Below are positions 10,186 to 19,380 of a DNA stretch of 64,000 bases, piece after piece. A program made the position numbers and the translations under genes. Every line of letters starts with the position of its first letter. Position 1 is the stretch's first letter. Origin of the DNA: Chlorokybus atmophyticus (Eukaryota > Streptophyta > Chlorokybophyceae > Chlorokybales > Chlorokybaceae); assembly GCA_009103225.1 (NCBI GenBank), contig RHPI01001715.1:1165837-1229836 (forward strand). The letters are read 5' to 3'. Under the pieces are notes generated by a model. That model was not told the origin of the DNA and did not search any database. It saw only the letters and a program-made list of their open reading frames with translations.

Positions 10186-10855
10186 TGTGACGGTGCTCGT
10201 GCCTTGCCACCTATGAGTTGGTCCAATCAACAACCCTCTTACCAAGGCACAGTATTCACACCGGAACCTTGCCCCCTCTGCCAAGCACACACGCGCGCCC
10301 CGCCACTCGCGTACGCACTCGCATGCGCTCGAAGCTGCACACCGACTTGTGCAGCGCCTTGGATTGTCACACAAGCAAGCACACACCAGTGGACACTCGC
10401 TAGCAACCCCTGCTAACCACCACCAAGCTTGCACACAAGAAACTAGGGAGCTAAAGGTTGTATTGCAAATTGTAGAATGTCACTTTTATACCTACCAGTC
10501 TGCACATGCTACTATCTAGGCAATTCTAGCGCTAGTCGGAACTAGAAGCTAAGATATTCTTGCAGAATCTTGTAGTACACTTCTAGACCTTTCCGACGCA
10601 CCAAAGATTTCTTCATTTGCTGCTCATATGGTTAAGTTATACTACTTGGCGCCAGGCCCTTCCAGAAATCTGGTCGAGCCCTTCTCGACTGGCCCTCCGT
10701 TTTCTGGCGTCTTCCAGACTGGCCCTGGGCCGGTCGACATCTGCGGCAGACTCGCAACTCGCCGATATCCGCCACAAGTCTTGAAAAACATGATATCTCA
10801 CAAATAAGGCCTAAAATGGCCATGAAAATCACGAAATTTGGCCTTGACTGTTACA
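10186..10855 (-). repeat. 5' LTR of element C1 (670 bp)
   Basis: Read on the minus strand it begins TGTAACAGTC at 10855 and ends GTCACA at 10186, giving the TG..CA ends of an LTR. It is followed by a 2-base spacer and the primer-binding site. It contains a TATA box about 360 bp from its start. Its outer end interrupts the integrase tail of B1. No second copy is in the window, so the boundaries rest on end rules and the B1 break, not on an LTR pair. Confidence 0.72.
10481..10492 (-). promoter_or_regulatory. TATA box in the C1 LTR
   Basis: The minus strand reads GGTATAAAAGTG, a good TATA box inside the LTR. Transcription of C1 would start roughly 25-35 bases further left, which would make the left ~270 bp of the LTR the R-U5 part. 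Confidence 0.6.
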
Positions 10856-12060
10856 TCGCGGGTGTTGGATCTTGCCGAAGCCAGCGACGTGGGGAAGATG
10901 ACAGGGCGCGCACTTCACCATGGTGTCCTTCATGCGCTCGCCGTGCTGTCCCAGAAGGTCCAGTACCCCAGTGGGATACACCTTTAATACGTCATAGACA
11001 GTGCGCCCGCCGGAGGTGTCGAGGGTGTCGTGTGTGGCCGCCATAGACGAAGTCCTCTTGGTTGGAAACGGCGTTCTCGCTCCTTGCAGAAACCGCTGCG
11101 TCACACGCTCGTAGCGAAGCGTGTTGCGCAGATTGTTGAAGGCCATGGGGACAATGTGCTCGAACAGTGCGCTGCGCACTGTCAGATCATGTAGCATCTC
11201 GTCGGGGTTGTCGAGATTGTCCACCTCTCTGTCGACCTCCTGCTGTGCGCGGAAAGGGAGCAATAGTTGCCTTCCAGATAGTAAATAGTACGGGCGGTAC
11301 TCCCGCAGTGCTGCCTGATTGGACAGCCGATACCCTAGTGCTTCCCATGCGAGGTGGTCATCCCATGTGTTCTTCTCGTAGTCAAGGACGTACTTGCGAA
11401 AAGCCTTGATGGTCTACACGATACGCTCAGCGAAACCATTGGCTTGTGGATGGTTGCGTGAAGTGCGGCAATGGTTGATGAAGCATCTGTCCATGAGCTT
11501 GTCGAAGGCTCCTTTGAACTCCGTACCTTGGTCGATAATGACTTCAGCACAGCTACCGAAGCATCCGAGTACATGGGAGAGGAAAGCGTGGGCTACTCCC
11601 CTCGCTGCTCTTGTCAAAAAGGGGCACCAGCTCCACCCACTTGGAGAAGTGCTCGATCATGACGAGGATGTAGCGGTTGCCTCGTGTTGATGGCGATAAG
11701 TCCTCGAGAATGTCTAGTCCCCAGCGGTGGAAATGTGCCGAGGTGGGGAGGGGATGCAAGATGGCATTGCGCGTGTTTAGGCTCGCGCGGACCATGTCAC
11801 AGTGCTGGCAGTCGTTGACGCACTTGTGCACCTGTTTGTGCACCCATACCCCCAGTACTTAGTCCTGACCAGACTAGCCGTGCGCTTGACACCGAAGTGT
11901 CCAAGCTCGGTGTGGAGGGTAGCGATGATGCCTTCTCGCGCAGCTAGTGTTGGGACCTCCTTGTCCTCGTTCTGTATCCGTTCATACAGCTTGTTGTCAG
12001 CCCAGCGATAGTGCTGAGTGCATTAACTAATGCGGTCCTTCTCGCGCGCGCTCATGCCTG
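10856..12060 (-). pseudogene. Integrase of element B1
   Basis: Read from right to left: zinc domain ([13 protein letters not shown] at ~11925, then CVNDCQHCDMV at ~11815), first Asp in WGLDILEDLSPSTRGNR, then DQGTEFKGAF and RNHPQANGFAERIV for the second Asp and Glu. All HHCC and DDE residues are therefore present, but spread over several frames. The tail (LPFRAQQEVDREVDNL, RTVYDVLKVYPTGVLDLLG, CAPCHLPHVAGFGKIQHP) ends exactly where the C1 LTR starts. Confidence 0.8.
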
Positions 12061-12101
12061 CTGAAAATTGTCTAGTATGGAGCAGTGCGAGGGATGGCTT
12101 G

Positions 12102-12812
12102 TCAAGCCAGATGTCGTGTGTCGGTGGGTGCCAACTCCTCATCGTCCACCTCAGGGTCGTCGGCAATCGCTTCTTCTGATAAGGGGTCGGTGACGATGGG
12201 CCCGAGAGAAGGCACCTTCTCGTCTGCTGCTGCCTCGGTGGCTTGGGTCTTGCGCCTTGAACGTAGCGCAGCGACAGCGAACATGGCCGCTACACCTGCA
12301 GGTGCGGTTGCAGGACCCAACTCGTGTCGTGCTCTCACATCGTTGGTGCTGAGGTGGGGGTTACGACTAAGGCTGTCTACAATCTGGTTGGACAGGCCTG
12401 CCCAATGCTCCACCTCAAAGTTATACTCCTGCAGCAGTAGTGCCCACCGTCCCAACTTGCCTGTCAGGTGCTGGTTGGTCATCAGCCACTTCAGTGGTTG
12501 GTTGTCGATAATCAGTCGAAGATGCCGTCCAAGTAGAAAGGGGCGGAAGAAGGATATGGCCCATACTGCGGCGAGACACCCCCCCTCATAGCTGCTGGAG
12601 TTGGCGTCAGCGCTTTTGTTGCTACCGCTGGCATACGACACTACGCGCTCCTTCTTGTTGTCGTTGTGTTGCGCGAGCATTGCTCCCATGCCGAGCTTGC
12701 TCCAATTTGTGAGCAGAATGAATGACCTGTTGTAGGTCTCTGCTGAGAGGAAGGGAGCTGTGGTGAGTCGGAGCTTCAACTCTTCCAGAGCCTCTTGTTG
12801 TGCCTCTTCCAC
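12102..12812 (-). CDS. RNase H domain of element B1 (236 aa open frame)
   Basis: The open stretch starts at the RT-RNase H junction (EEAQQEALEELKLRL) and shows the RNase H pattern FILLTNWSKLGMGAML, YEGGCLAAVWA, LIIDNQPLKWL and IVDSLSRNP. Compared with A1, the first catalytic Asp is Asn and the Glu is Gly, so two of the active-site carboxylates are lost. The C-terminal spacer (RARHELGPATAPAGVAAMF and on) is shared with B2 and helps to define the deletion there. The ATG is internal to the old polyprotein. Confidence 0.82.
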   Translation of the reverse strand: MEEAQQEALEELKLRLTTAPFLSAETYNRSFILLTNWSKLGMGAMLAQHNDNKKERVVSYASGSNKSADANSSSYEGGCLAAVWAISFFRPFLLGRHLRLIIDNQPLKWLMTNQHLTGKLGRWALLLQEYNFEVEHWAGLSNQIVDSLSRNPHLSTNDVRARHELGPATAPAGVAAMFAVAALRSRRKTQATEAAADEKVPSLGPIVTDPLSEEAIADDPEVDDEELAPTDTRHLA

Positions 12813-12829
12813 AGGAACTCCGTGTTCCT

Positions 12830-13471
12830 CCGCATCTTGTTGAGTGGCCGCGCGATTTTTGCGAAGTCCTAGACAAACTGTCTATAATAGTTGGCAAGGC
12901 CGGGGAAAGCACACAGTCGCGTAAGATTTGTGGGGGCAGGGATGGCCACCAGTGCCTCCACCTTGGCCTGCTGTAAATACACACCGTGGGGCACAATCAT
13001 GTGCCATAGGTACGGTACCTTGGGGGTACAGAAGGTGCACTTGTCGGGGTGCACCGTCATCCCTATTTTTTTTCAATCTTTGTAGCACCACTTCCTCGAT
13101 GTGCCAAAGATGCTCCTCATTGCTGCGACTGAAGATGAGGATGTCGTCGATATAGCGGCGTGCGAAGTCAATCCTTTGAGGGCTTTCCATGACGCGCTGG
13201 AACTTGGCAGGAGCATTCTTCAGTCCGAAGGGCATGACCTTCCACTAGTACGGCTGTCGGTTGCCCCAGAAGGAGGTCTTGTACTTGTCCTCCTTTTTTA
13301 TGGCAATGTGGTTGTACCCTTGGCGCATGTCCAGGGTACTGAAGACTGTACAGTCTCCTACATTATCAGAAATACCTTCTGCAGTAGGCATTGGGCACCT
13401 ATCTTGCTTGGTCTTATTGTTGAGGGGGCGGTAGTCCTCGCATGTGCGCCGGTCTGTCCAGTTGCCTGCTG
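12830..13471 (-). pseudogene. Own RT palm/thumb segment of element B1
   Basis: From 13471 down, the B-lineage RT resumes: NWTDRRTCEDYRPLNNKT, motif A VFSTLDMRQGYNHIAI, then KVMPFGLKNAPAKFQRVM, catalytic box RRYIDDILIFS, and CAFPGLANYYRQFV at the end. It has frame changes at ~13240 and ~13070. A foreign 444-bp block (13472-13915) precedes it, so two YIDD boxes stand in tandem in this element. Confidence 0.85.
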
Positions 13472-13915
13472 CCGCCGATAGTAGTTCGCCAAGCCGAAAA
13501 ATGCGCGTAGTCAACTGATGTCCGTCGGCGTCAGCACTTGCAGCAGGGCATCCACCTTTGCTCGCTGCACGCAGACGCCGTCGAGCACTATCTCATGCCC
13601 CAAGTGCGAGATGCGATCAGCCCCGAACAAGCACTTCTCCGGGTGGCACCTCATGCCGGCCTCGCGCACGCGCTCGAATACGCGCTCCAAGTGCACAAGA
13701 TGCTCCTCCATTGTGTGGCTAAACACCAAGATGTCATCGATGTAACATCTTGCAAAGGGTAGCCCACGAAGCACACCATCCATCACGCACTGAAACTTCA
13801 CTGGTGCGTTCTTCAAGCCGAACGGCACGACCTTCCATTGGTAGAGCTGATCCACTTCTCAAAATGCTGTCTTGCCACGGTCCTCAGGCTTGATGGCAAT
13901 CTGGTTGAAGCCTTG
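13472..13915 (-). repeat. 444-bp A1-type RT block copied into the B1 RT gene
   Basis: The minus strand of 13472-13915 aligns without gaps to plus 4215-4658 of A1. By eye I count about five base differences, mainly around 4540-4550 and 4630. Both copies share two in-frame TGA codons. Outside the block the two elements are only moderately similar. Edges are sharp: the match ends after CGGCGG on one side and after CTTCAACCAG/CAAGG on the other. The block carries motif A end, motif B and YIDDILVFS. It sits between B1 residues that would otherwise be neighbours in an RT. Template switching or gene conversion are possible causes. Confidence 0.88.
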
Positions 13916-14118
13916 CGCCTTCGGAAGGTAATAATGGTCGCGGCCGTAAAGTCCGATGTAAACTCCTCGATCAGGCCTGCATCCAATAGAGCCGTGCACC
14001 TTTGCTTCACCACGTCGTCTTCCAACTTGGAGAGTCGGTAGTGTCGTTGGAACACCGGTTCGGTGTCCACCAACTTAATGTCCATCTGGTAAAATGAGCA
14101 GCTGCCTAGCTCCTTCAC
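13916..14118 (-). pseudogene. RT N-terminal finger segment of element B1
   Basis: This piece reads MKELGSCSFYQMDIKL, QRHYRLSKLEDDVVKQRC and LLDAGLIEEFTSDFTAATI, parallel to the start of the A1 RT but diverged. It breaks off at 13916 where the A1-like block begins. The natural continuation, with CEDYRPL, is found 444 bp further left. Confidence 0.82.
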
Positions 14119-14147
14119 GCTGAAGCAAAACTGGCTCCTTCACCTGT

Positions 14148-15287
14148 TTAAGAGAGCCTCGAGTTGTTCTCGTGTCTGACCTGTAGCCGCAGTGGTCCAA
14201 CGTCACGGGACTTGGACCCATGACTAATAACGACTGCTGAAGAGAATCCTATGGCGCGTTCGCGCTCACGATCGTTGGGTTCCTCCAGCAGGCTTGTATT
14301 GAAATCTAACATCATGCCTTCGCCTTTGTTGCGGAAGGCGTATGATCCTGGGGATGACACAAGAGTGGGCAGCGCACGGCGGTTGACCAGGCTGGTTGCA
14401 CTGGTAGAAGTGCTGGTGATTGTGCCGTGCAATCAGGGTTCAAAGTAGCGTTGACGGTGAGATTGCGTGAGCGACTGCTGTGCAGATATTCATTAGCGAA
14501 GATATCCTCGACTGTAGCCGGGTTGGTCCACTTGGCGCGGACACGATGAGCACGAGATCCACGACGCGCTGCGTTGATTTTGAGAGGATGCCCCAATAAG
14601 GAACACACCTGTCAAAAGCTGTTGGCCACGTGATGACGATTATTGTCCTCGGAGTGCATGTTCTTAATGATGTACCCCCGCAAAAGGCCTGGAAATCTGG
14701 TTGCTTTGCAGAAGTTTAATGACGCGCATCAGCTCCCATAATAGTTGCGAGCGAAGATCAAAGAGTCCTTGGCCTATACCTGCCCTGGAGTGTCCTTTAC
14801 ACTCCCGCCTTGCTATCAGTAGGTCGATGTTGCCCACCGCCAAGAGGTGATCCGCAGTGATCAAACGGATGTCATGTGGTAGTGCCTTCCGACTGCCTTG
14901 CAGTGCTGATATTGGCAGCTGCTGCGGATAGCATTTGTGTAGGTGGCGCGAGTGGTGGCTTAGGGCAATCTGTGCGAATGGATCAAGGTCACAGTAGAGG
15001 TACTTGGTGACCGTCATGCCAGTGTTGAGGACAGCGGCGAGGCCACTACCTATACCTCTAAACAGTTCCAACAGAGCGATGTTTTGTTGTCGTTGAAACA
15101 CGTGCAACTCCACTACTCCAGTGGCCATCCGGTGTTGTTCCTGGACGGCAGCTTGGTCCTTGTAGAGAGGGAACCGTGCAGTGACCCGTGGTCTAGTTAG
15201 TAGTAGATGCGACCACTTGTGCGCACCAACGGCGTTGAGATGGTTTTTGTAGGGCAACTTCTTCAGTGGCATCCTCCTGTAACTCAT
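14148..15287 (-). pseudogene. Cytosine-C5 DNA methyltransferase domain of element B1
   Basis: The part 15287-14664 has a lead-in shared with A1 and then motif I ALLELFRGIGSGLAAVL, a CDLDPFAQIAL acidic stretch, and the catalytic loop IARRECKGHSRAGIGQG with the Cys codon at 14801-14799. A frame change near 14690 leads to a motif VI remnant (GYIIKNMHSED). Motif VIII (RAHRVRAKWTN) lies near 14520. The C-terminal part has PGSYAFRNKGEG and EEPNDRERERAIGF. As in A1, the residue before the catalytic Cys is Glu. The DNMT is thus an old component of the whole A/B lineage. This copy has frame breaks and must be inactive. Confidence 0.83.
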
Positions 15288-15413
15288 CGTGTGGGACAGG
15301 AGATCCCTGGTCAGGGTTGCGGGTGACTACCGCTACTGACCTGTCAGTGGTTGCCGAAGCCAACCTGTAGGTGGCTGTTGCAGCTGACCTTTAGTGAGAG
15401 CGAATGCGAGCCA

Positions 15414-15870
15414 TCAGTTCGAGAGGCAGATATCCCTGAACCTTTCCATCCTCCTCATCTCAATGTTGACAAAACTATGCCTTCTCTGTCTAGCAATGCA
15501 GCCCCATGCTAATAGGAAAGTTGAAGTCCTGTCCCAACAGCAAGTCGAGGACTCGCGTCGGTGACCACACTTTTGTATGATCTCGATGCTATGGGAAGGG
15601 TCTAACCTTGTCAAGCAAATGCGGAGGGCCTGCTTGGTGATGCCAATCACCTTGTCTCGGCTATCGATCGCTGTGTCGAGCACGTATGGGCAGGGCATCA
15701 GCTCAGCGCTGGTCATGCCGAGGTCGCGTGCGAGGTAATGTCGATGACGACAGACTGGACTCTAGAGTTCAGCACCATGCGCTTGCGTGCTCGACCGTTG
15801 ATGGTAACATGCTTGGCTTTGTTGGCGATCATGGTTGCGTTGGCGTTGATGCGCAGCCGCTTGAATCATT
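15414..15870 (-). pseudogene. Decayed aspartic protease of element B1
   Basis: The frame starting near 15850 reads RINANATMIANKAKHVTING and then MVLNSRVQSVVID, which aligns with VLVDTGAQPVILG of A1, so the Asp-Thr-Gly triad is changed to Asn-Ser-Arg. The next piece reads LMPCPYVLDTAIDSRDKVIG and RICLTRLDPSHS, parallel to element B2. It lies immediately upstream of the methyltransferase as in A1. Confidence 0.68.
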
Positions 15871-17560
15871 GGTAGCGTGTGCGTGGGGTGATTGCTGCAA
15901 TCTCTTCCGGTGGTGTCGAGCGCAGTAGTGCGGCAAGCGCCCCTCGACCGGCTGGGGCTTGAGAACCCCCTTGTTCGCGGCTTGGCCCGAACCGTCCTTG
16001 TCTTGGCTGTTGGTATACACGCTACGGCCTGGGTGCTAGCAGTGCTGCCTGTAGCTGCCCCGATTGTGGCGCAGGTGGATTGCGCCTATGTGTGGCCGGG
16101 TTCATACATGGCGGTGTAGCCAGTGGCTGTGGGGAAAATCCTGGAGGACCTGGTGTTTGTGGGCCCACCTCCCGTGCAGCCTGTTCTTCCACTTAGATCC
16201 AGCGTACAGCATGAGCCGCCTCCCTGACCAGTGTACCTTCCCATGTGGCCGTTGGGTTGTTGACCACGTCATTCCAGCGATGGTTCTGCGGCATGGGCTG
16301 AAGATACACTGCGCGCCGCGCTCTTGTGTCGTGATAGTGGGAACCCTTAGGATCCCTGCCATGTAGGCATCCCATCTGCCATTGACCACCCCCACTTCTA
16401 GCACCGCTCTTGCTCGTGCACGCACAATGAGGTAAATCTCTGGTTGTTAGACATGCTGCTCATAAGCAGCTGCGATGCGTATGCGTTGTCGCGATGCTTC
16501 CACTCCTGGCAACCTCAGTTTGGCCTTTTGAGCTCCATCTAAGGTGTCAGTGGCTGCCGAGGCAACCTCGCCATAGGCTTGCCGCAGCGAGTGAAGGAAG
16601 GTGTGCAACCATAACAGTCCGGTGCCGAATGCGAATAGAGGGACTGCGTGGTGATTTATGATAGCCAAGTCACTAGTCTCGCTTGCGCTGCATTGCCACC
16701 TTTTCTCATCCCCATCATCTGTTTTGGGCCGATGCCTTCTTGTCGATGTAGCATGGTTGCTTGTCGTAACATGGCAGTGCGAACTTTCTGTTCTCCAAGT
16801 GAGCCTGCTCCATCCCGTTGTATACACCCTTGTGGTGTAAGGTAGCCTCTCCTTGGATGTTGTTGATCGTCAGGCAAGTCTTCCACCAAGGCGGGTAGCA
16901 GCGGGGCGATCACCCCCCTGGTTTGTTGGGCTAGCGCCCTCGCCTAGTCAATGTCGGGTCGAGCTCAACGGCGAGAGGTGTCGTGCTGAACAATGGGCCA
17001 GCAATTGTTGGTTGGTTGAGGAACGGAAGCGCAAGCAGCAGCAAGGGCTTGCGCTTTTGCATTGATGGCTGCAGCTTGGTCCTGCCGCCAAGTGAACACT
17101 TGTTTCAGAGCGGTGTAGCGCTCGTGAAGCCGAGCAGTGTTGAGGGGCCTCAGCGCTTCGTCGTGACCCAAAGGCATGTCAGCTGCATCATTGATGTGCT
17201 GTTGCGCATTGGGTTGCCGGTCTTGATACGTGTCCAGCGGACTTGGCTGAAAAGGCTCGCGACGGACTTGTGCGGGCTGGCATGGCGCGGTCTGCATGTT
17301 GTCATGCAAAATTCAGAACAGCTGCAGTGCCAACTCTAGCACAACAGGTGTTTTTATCACAACGACACGGTCTCGCATGGGAGGCGTCGTGCCGGCAAAG
17401 ATATCAACCTCCAAGTACCGCTGAGTCTGCTCTGACATGGTGTGATATTCAGACAATGGGAAGACGCAATTACTGCGTTCAACGCGCGTGGTGCGCTCTC
17501 CTCGCCCAAAAGCACTGGTAGTGGGATCTGCTCCACGCATGATGGTCTCCCATGCACGCT
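15871..17560 (-). pseudogene. Gag-protease linker of element B1, function unknown
   Basis: This stretch is coding-like in broken frames. It matches the corresponding part of B2 in order: PPMRDRVV near 17370, a heptad-like MRKGGNAAQARLV region near 16680, SLRQAYGEVASAATDTLDG near 16560, and GRWDAYMAGILRVPTI near 16360. I recognise no known domain. The conserved order in two elements shows that it belongs to the polyprotein. Confidence 0.55.
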
Positions 17561-17573
17561 CAGCTTGCTAACC

Positions 17574-18020
17574 TTATGAGACAGCCTGAGTAACGTCGAG
17601 GACGGGCAATGTAGCTGCGCGCGTTGTCGCAGTGGCAGCGAACTCGATGATGGCACTGGCAATGGTTGCGATAGTGCCGGTCCGTGGCGCGAATGTGGTC
17701 TCAACGCCCACTGACACATGTGGTCCTGCAGCTGGAGCGGTGCGGTCTACGGTTGCAGAGTCGGTAACAGCAGTGGCTGTCGCCATCGTGCTCATTAGTG
17801 TTGAAGTCACGGTGCCCACTGATGTACCAACTCCTGTTGCAGCTGGAGTAGTTGCTGCTGATGTTGACGGAGTCGACGTCGTAGCCGTTATGGCTGTTGC
17901 TGCTGATGCACCACTGGTGGCTTCAGAGGAGGTAGCTGCTGACGATGTTGTGGCTTACCCTCGTGCCCGTCGGGATGGTTGAACGCGTGACGGAGTGCTC
18001 GTGTCTCTCGTGCGCTTCGG
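17574..18020 (-). pseudogene. Ala/Thr-rich low-complexity Gag segment of B1
   Basis: The minus strand reads MAPKRTRDTSTPSRVQPSRR and then a long run rich in Ala, Thr and Val. Element B2 has the same head (MAPKQKRDTPTPSREQP, ~39825) followed by a similar Ala/Thr run that is split there by a 1.4-kb insertion. Likely a disordered Gag linker. Confidence 0.55.
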
Positions 18021-18039
18021 AGCCATCAGTGCCCATCGG

Positions 18040-18780
18040 GCAGAGTAGCAGGCGCGTAGTCCAGAACCTTGTCTTCCTCCAAGCGTGCCATACGCGCCAT
18101 AAGGGCAACAATATGGTCATCAACTGGCGGGTTGGCTGAAGCCTTGGCGGCAACAACGGCAGCGCGCGGACATCGTTCAAGTCCCTTGCGCTGAGGAGGA
18201 CAATTCTTCCCCCTGTAGCCTTACTCTTCCTTGCAAGCATTGGCATTGTTGTTGTTGTTATTATAACCTCCGGTGCGGTTGCTATTGTAGCTACCAGAGT
18301 TGTTGCCGTTGTGGCCTCTAGTGTTGTTGCTGTTGTAGCCACCAGAGTTGTTGCCGTTGTGGCCTCCAGTGTTGTTGCTGTTGTAGCCATTAAGGTAGTT
18401 GTTGCTGTAGCAGTTGGTACATCCAAACGGAGGGAACTTGAGCCAGCAGACTGACTCCAAGTGGCCCGTCTTGTGACAGTACTCGCAGACTAGAGTTAAA
18501 TACTCTTCTTTGCACTCCTTTTAGTGGTGCCCATGCCGTCCACATCGATAACATAGCACAGGGCAGGCAAAGCGGTATGAGCTGGCCGTTTCCCTTTGTT
18601 GCGTGCTGGTGGAGCGTCCCGGCCATGCTTGCGGTGAGGAGGCTTAGTAGTTGTGCTGGCTACAGGCCGTAAGGCATTGCGGTTGGTGTTTGGCACTGCG
18701 GTTGGTGTTAAGCACTGCCTTCTCATACACCGAGCGCTTGTGGATGGCTTGTGCAGTTTCGAAAGCTTCTTTATGCGTGT
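18040..18780 (-). pseudogene. Gag zinc-knuckle and Asn/Gly-rich segment of B1
   Basis: A zinc-knuckle region (CEYCHKTGHLESVCW pattern near 18490-18450) is followed by an Asn/Gly/Tyr-rich tract at about 18410-18241. The tract is built from a 48-bp (16-residue) repeat with units like GHNGNNSGGYNSNNT. It ends in ACKEE. The same knuckle-plus-N-rich order is present in B2 near 39420-39620. Prion-like composition is evident; phase-separating behaviour is only inference. An upstream stop near 18523 breaks the frame. Confidence 0.65.
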
Positions 18781-18783
18781 GAT

Positions 18784-19380
18784 TCAGCTGTAGTTCAGGG
18801 TCAGGTGCGTCGACTCGCTTAGGGTGGCATCCAACTCATTAACATACACCACTGCAGCGGCCTCGTTACTGACGATCTTGTAGTCATCGTCCTTTAACAG
18901 CCCTTCCAGTCTGGAGTACAGGCGTAGAGGGTCCTCGTTGGGCTTGCGTGGAAACTGTCTCAGCTCCTCCACTTTGCTGGAGGTCTGAGGTGGGAAGGTG
19001 CGATAAAGTGCAGCGTGTAGGTCCTTGAGTGGAGAGTCAAAGATGGCAGCACCTACAATGATGGCTGGTACGCGCAGTACAACTGACCCGAGGGTGAAAG
19101 CGCTGCCTCCCGCACGAGAGCCAGATGTTGCCAGAGGTAGAGGTGTGCCCACCTCAACGGCTACAGCTCGTTGTTCTTCAAAGATAGCAGCAGAACGGTC
19201 TAGGACTCGGGCCCGTCGTGTGGCCGTCTTGTTGAAGATATCCCTACATCCAAGCGGATGGTTAACCTGCCCTCTGAACAGGAATGGCCGCGAGAAGGCT
19301 CTAGGCGAGGACTTGAATCGAAAGTTCCAGGCGCGTGAAGGTTCCAGGTGTTGAGAGTTATTCCTACATACGATCAGCAT
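18784..19380 (-). pseudogene. Gag core of element B1
   Basis: The 198-codon open stretch contains AFTLGSVVLRVPAI, SPLKDLHAALYRTFPP, PRKPNEDPLRLYSRLEGLL and DDDYKIVSNEAAAVVYVNEL. It is clearly parallel to B2 (38.8-39.1 kb) and more distantly to the Gag of A1. The N-terminal part near 19380-19250 may be leader and not Gag. No signal for the native start could be decided. Confidence 0.7.

Larger units (their letters stand above)
6700..10855 (-). mobile_element. Gypsy-type LTR retrotransposon C1, 3'-truncated, with 5' LTR
   Basis: Read on the minus strand from 10855: a 670-bp LTR, a primer-binding site, Gag with coiled coil and zinc knuckle, protease, RT with YLDD, then a joined integrase remnant. 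It carries no methyltransferase and its RT ([15 protein letters not shown]) is clearly of another Gypsy family than A1/B1. RNase H and the integrase N-terminus are deleted at ~7440, where the RT end (SLAGYYRKFI) runs straight into integrase (GLPKTKEGYNAIF). The 3' LTR is absent; sequence ends near 6700 at A1. The LTR edge at 10855 cuts into the integrase tail of B1, so C1 probably inserted into B1 and a later deletion or rearrangement joined it to A1. Confidence 0.82.
10856..19380 (-). mobile_element. Gypsy-type LTR retrotransposon B1 with methyltransferase domain and a chimeric RT
   Basis: On the minus strand the order is Gag (19.4-17.6 kb), a long linker, protease (15.9-15.4 kb), methyltransferase (15.1-14.15 kb), RT (14.1-12.85 kb), RNase H (12.8-12.1 kb) and integrase (12.0-10.86 kb). 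The layout equals A1, but protein identity to A1 is moderate over most of its length, so B is a sister lineage. Frames are broken in many places. The 3' end is cut at 10855 by the LTR of C1, just before the place where sister element B2 has a PHD finger. The 5' LTR should lie right of 19.4 kb but I could not delimit it. Confidence 0.85.

Noticed and set aside
13518-13762. Plus-strand frames that also occur, reversed, at 4368-4612
   Set aside because: They are antisense shadows of the duplicated RT block.
17632-17982. Plus-strand Ala/Val-rich open frame
   Set aside because: It is the antisense of the Ala/Thr-rich Gag linker of B1, which matches B2 on the other strand.
18241-18410. Regular 48-bp repeats that resemble a CRISPR-like array
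   Set aside because: They are in-frame codon repeats of a Gag Asn/Gly tract with no unique spacers, and the genome is eukaryotic.
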